Origin: an uncultured Tolumonas sp.
Lineage (GTDB): Bacteria > Pseudomonadota > Gammaproteobacteria > Enterobacterales > Aeromonadaceae
NCBI RefSeq assembly: GCF_963676665.1
Contig: NZ_OY781390.1
Location: 62,001-126,000, forward strand
Direction: 5' to 3'
Length of the DNA: 64,000 bases
The notes beneath the pieces were generated by a model. It did not search any database. It saw only the letters and a program-made list of their open reading frames with translations, and was not told the DNA's origin. Both the position numbers and the translations under genes were made by a program. Below are positions 62,137 through 64,000 of this stretch, piece after piece (positions within the stretch are counted from its first letter, which is position 1; every line of letters starts with the position of its first letter).

Positions 62137-62568
62137 TCACATAGGAACGCAGCCCTCCAGAAGCAAGCAATAAACATACCTAAACCTGAAAAATAACGTT
62201 ACCAGCAGGTAATAAGTCAGAATAGCCAAACCGACTCCTGCTACGTCAAATGATGGAATGGGCCCCATTCGAAGGTCAACACCGGTGACGCCGGATAAAG
62301 TGATACGTGCTGGTGTACGTGTGTCGCTGACACCGCGCAATGAGGCCGACAACATTACCACTGTCCAGATGAGTGGCGATGTCATAAACACAATATTTGA
62401 ATATGAAAGCGCAGCAGTCAGCGATAGTCCTGAAACGCCCATCGCGCGATACAAGGCCGGGCCACCAATTAGCAATGCCCCAGTAAAAAGCAGTCCTATT
62501 ACTAGAGCAATACCATGCCAAATCAAGGATTGGACCTCCTCTGTTCTCCCAGCACCAAATGCTCTTGC
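62137..62568 (-). pseudogene. Fragment of a MATE efflux transporter
   Basis: About 144 residues resemble the middle of a MATE transporter: VARAFGAGRTEEVQSLIWHGI-type start (here LARAFGAGRTEE), MTSPLIWTVVMLSASLRGVSDTRTPARI and FDVAGVGLAILTYYLL. Both ends are missing compared with the usual 440-480 residues. Its 5' edge fuses to the 3' end of the outer-membrane channel gene in another frame. It is a rearrangement relic. Confidence 0.75.
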
Positions 62569-63992
62569 CAACCACCACCCAGAGCCTTAAATGCAGCGAC
62601 AGCAGCGTTTGCCGACTCAGCTTGTGCCAGAATTTGTCTATCCGATACTTGCAATAAGTTTTCGTCAACTTGCAGGACCTCAATCATGCTGACAGTCCCT
62701 TTCTGGTAAGCAGAAAATGAGGCTTTGCGAGCACGGCTGAGTGCATCAACGCCTTGCGCCAGCATGGTTGCTTGTTGTTCTCGCTTCACTAATGTTGAGA
62801 ATGAGTCTTCCACATCTTCAGCAGCTCTCAGAACAGCAAGTCGATAGGCCGCGAGCATCTCTGCTTCACGTCCTTTCGCCTGCGCTATCTGGGCGTCGAT
62901 TCGACCAAAATCAAATAACCGCCAGCGTAAACCGAACACGCCAGCAGCTTGTTCCGCACCGCCGGTAAATAAATTGCCTTCTGCTATAGATGTTGAGCTA
63001 CCAATTAGGCCACTTAGAGATAGCTTAGGGTAGTATTCTGCGATCGAGGCACCAATCTTCGCATTTGACGCTGCAAGATGACGTTCGGCGATGATGAGGT
63101 CTGGTCGGCGAGTGATCAATTCACCAGGCGTTCCCATTCCCGTGATCTTCGGTGTAACAGGAATAGGTGCCAGTGTGGTCAGTTCTGCCCTGTGTGTACC
63201 AGGGGGAGTACCTAACATCACGTCCAGCGCGTTCAGCGCTGCATCTAGGCCTGCTTCCAAGGCCGGTTCGGAAGCCTGGACCTGCGCGAGCGAGGCTTGG
63301 GACAGCTGAACTTGACGCTCTGCTGCCAACCCCTTGTTATAAAGAAGAGTGGTGAGGGCGAGCATTTGTTGCTGCGTTTCTACCTGCTTGTGGGCAATGT
63401 TAAGCCGGGTTTGTAGTGCACGAATATTAATGTAGATGCCAGCTGTCTGCGCTGCTACAGCCAGTCGTGTGGCTGCTACTCCGGCTGAGGTGGCTTGATA
63501 TTCAGCCTGTGCGGCTTCTCGGTCTCGACGCAGGCCGCCAAACAGGTCAAGTTCCCAACTCGCGTTCAGGTTAGCTTCGTAACTATTTCCATGACGATCA
63601 AAAGCCGGAGAAGAGCTCAAAACCTGGCCTAATGGCGTTTCTACAGATTGATAGGAACGAGCAGCCTGCCCGGAGACGTTTCCAGATGGAAGCATGGCGG
63701 CAGTTGCTGCACCGAGACTTGCTTGGGCTTGAGCTAATCGCGCTGCTGCTTGTGCCATGTCAAGATTTTGCTTCAGTGCAATGGTGATATATCGAGTCAA
63801 CTGCTCGTCACCAAACCTTTCCCACCAAGCGTTGAGATCAGCATCGTCGATAGTGTCTTGCTTTTCTAACGATGATTGTCCAAAGAAGTGCTTGGGAGTG
63901 GAAAGTTGTGGGGGGGTATAGTCAGGCCCAACAGCGCAACCGGTCAGCAAACTAGTTACGACAAGCATTAAGGATGAATATTTTAGCAACAT
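62523..63992 (-). CDS. Outer-membrane efflux channel lipoprotein (OprM/NodT family)
   Basis: The 489-residue product has a lipobox (LLTGCAVGPDYTPP) and the two outer-membrane-efflux repeats: FGDEQLTRYITIALKQNLDMAQAAARLAQAQASLGAA and RRPDLIIAERHLAASNAKIGASIAEYYPKLSLSGLIG. The C-terminal helical part ends with AFKALGGGWQ, the usual family end, followed by 14 extra residues that come from the fused MATE fragment. It forms the trimeric tunnel used by RND pumps. The start codon lies 8 bp inside the window, so its promoter and any upstream pump genes are outside. Base composition looks richer in GC than the neighbouring mod genes. Confidence 0.9.
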   Translation of the reverse strand: MLLKYSSLMLVVTSLLTGCAVGPDYTPPQLSTPKHFFGQSSLEKQDTIDDADLNAWWERFGDEQLTRYITIALKQNLDMAQAAARLAQAQASLGAATAAMLPSGNVSGQAARSYQSVETPLGQVLSSSPAFDRHGNSYEANLNASWELDLFGGLRRDREAAQAEYQATSAGVAATRLAVAAQTAGIYINIRALQTRLNIAHKQVETQQQMLALTTLLYNKGLAAERQVQLSQASLAQVQASEPALEAGLDAALNALDVMLGTPPGTHRAELTTLAPIPVTPKITGMGTPGELITRRPDLIIAERHLAASNAKIGASIAEYYPKLSLSGLIGSSTSIAEGNLFTGGAEQAAGVFGLRWRLFDFGRIDAQIAQAKGREAEMLAAYRLAVLRAAEDVEDSFSTLVKREQQATMLAQGVDALSRARKASFSAYQKGTVSMIEVLQVDENLLQVSDRQILAQAESANAAVAAFKALGGGWQEHLVLGEQRRSNP

Positions 63993-64000
63993 ACATTTAC

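Overview
The window reads as ordinary chromosome of a facultatively anaerobic gammaproteobacterium. An Aeromonadales member such as Tolumonas would fit the gene repertoire, but that is an inference from memory, not a search. No rRNA, tRNA or CRISPR array was found. Gene density is high, operons are short, and clear terminator hairpins separate many of them.

Layout. 1-5.2 kb: end of an NhaD/ArsB-type permease, a ClcA-type chloride/proton antiporter, a divergent DapB-like reductase and an MgtC/DUF4010 membrane protein. 5.2-7.8 kb: periplasmic protein, SigZ-like ECF sigma factor, CSC-motif permease and a mini-thioredoxin. 8.0-11.9 kb: pstSCAB behind a triple PhoB box, without phoU. 12-16.3 kb (minus): half-size TauE protein, PBP5-type carboxypeptidase, a helical periplasmic protein and a sulfide:quinone oxidoreductase. 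16.6-20.8 kb: an RND adaptor/pump pair. 21-28 kb: DsbG, a methyltransferase, a YeiH-type permease, and a four-gene minus-strand operon (ABC ATPase, FtsX-like permease, LolA-like protein, outer-membrane barrel). 28-30 kb: a NifW-like protein, a NADAR protein and a VirK/YbjX-family protein. 30.3-36.4 kb: an AdeRS-like two-component system followed by a second RND adaptor/pump pair. 36.5-41.2 kb: DUF134 regulator, the zinc-independent L36 paralogue (rpmJ2) under a probable Zur box, a second half-TauE, a nucleoside-recognition protein, PhzF, RidA and a LysR regulator.

The most interesting part is 36.5-49.2 kb. Four promoters there carry one or two copies of an unusual palindrome close to TTGGCATATGCCAA. 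They lie in front of the DUF134 gene itself, dsbB plus a Fur paralogue, a NifX-like protein with a Cys/His-rich tail plus a tiny membrane protein, and a long redox/sulfur operon (peroxiredoxin, SLAC1/TDT-type permease, CoA-disulfide/persulfide reductase-rhodanese, AhpD-like protein, thioesterase, metallo-beta-lactamase-fold protein, periplasmic rhodanese). I infer an undescribed DUF134-controlled thiol/persulfide and metal-homeostasis regulon.

49.2-62.1 kb is an anaerobic electron-transfer and molybdenum block: a fused NfnAB-like NADPH/ferredoxin oxidoreductase (minus), an unusually long NifJ-type 2-oxoacid oxidoreductase with a one-base frameshift, ModD, and a ModE-box-driven molybdate ABC transporter. 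Its ATPase gene is split by a 1,211-bp ISAs1-family element with an exact 9-bp target duplication. The right end (62.1-64 kb) is rearranged: a MATE-transporter fragment abuts an outer-membrane efflux channel gene.
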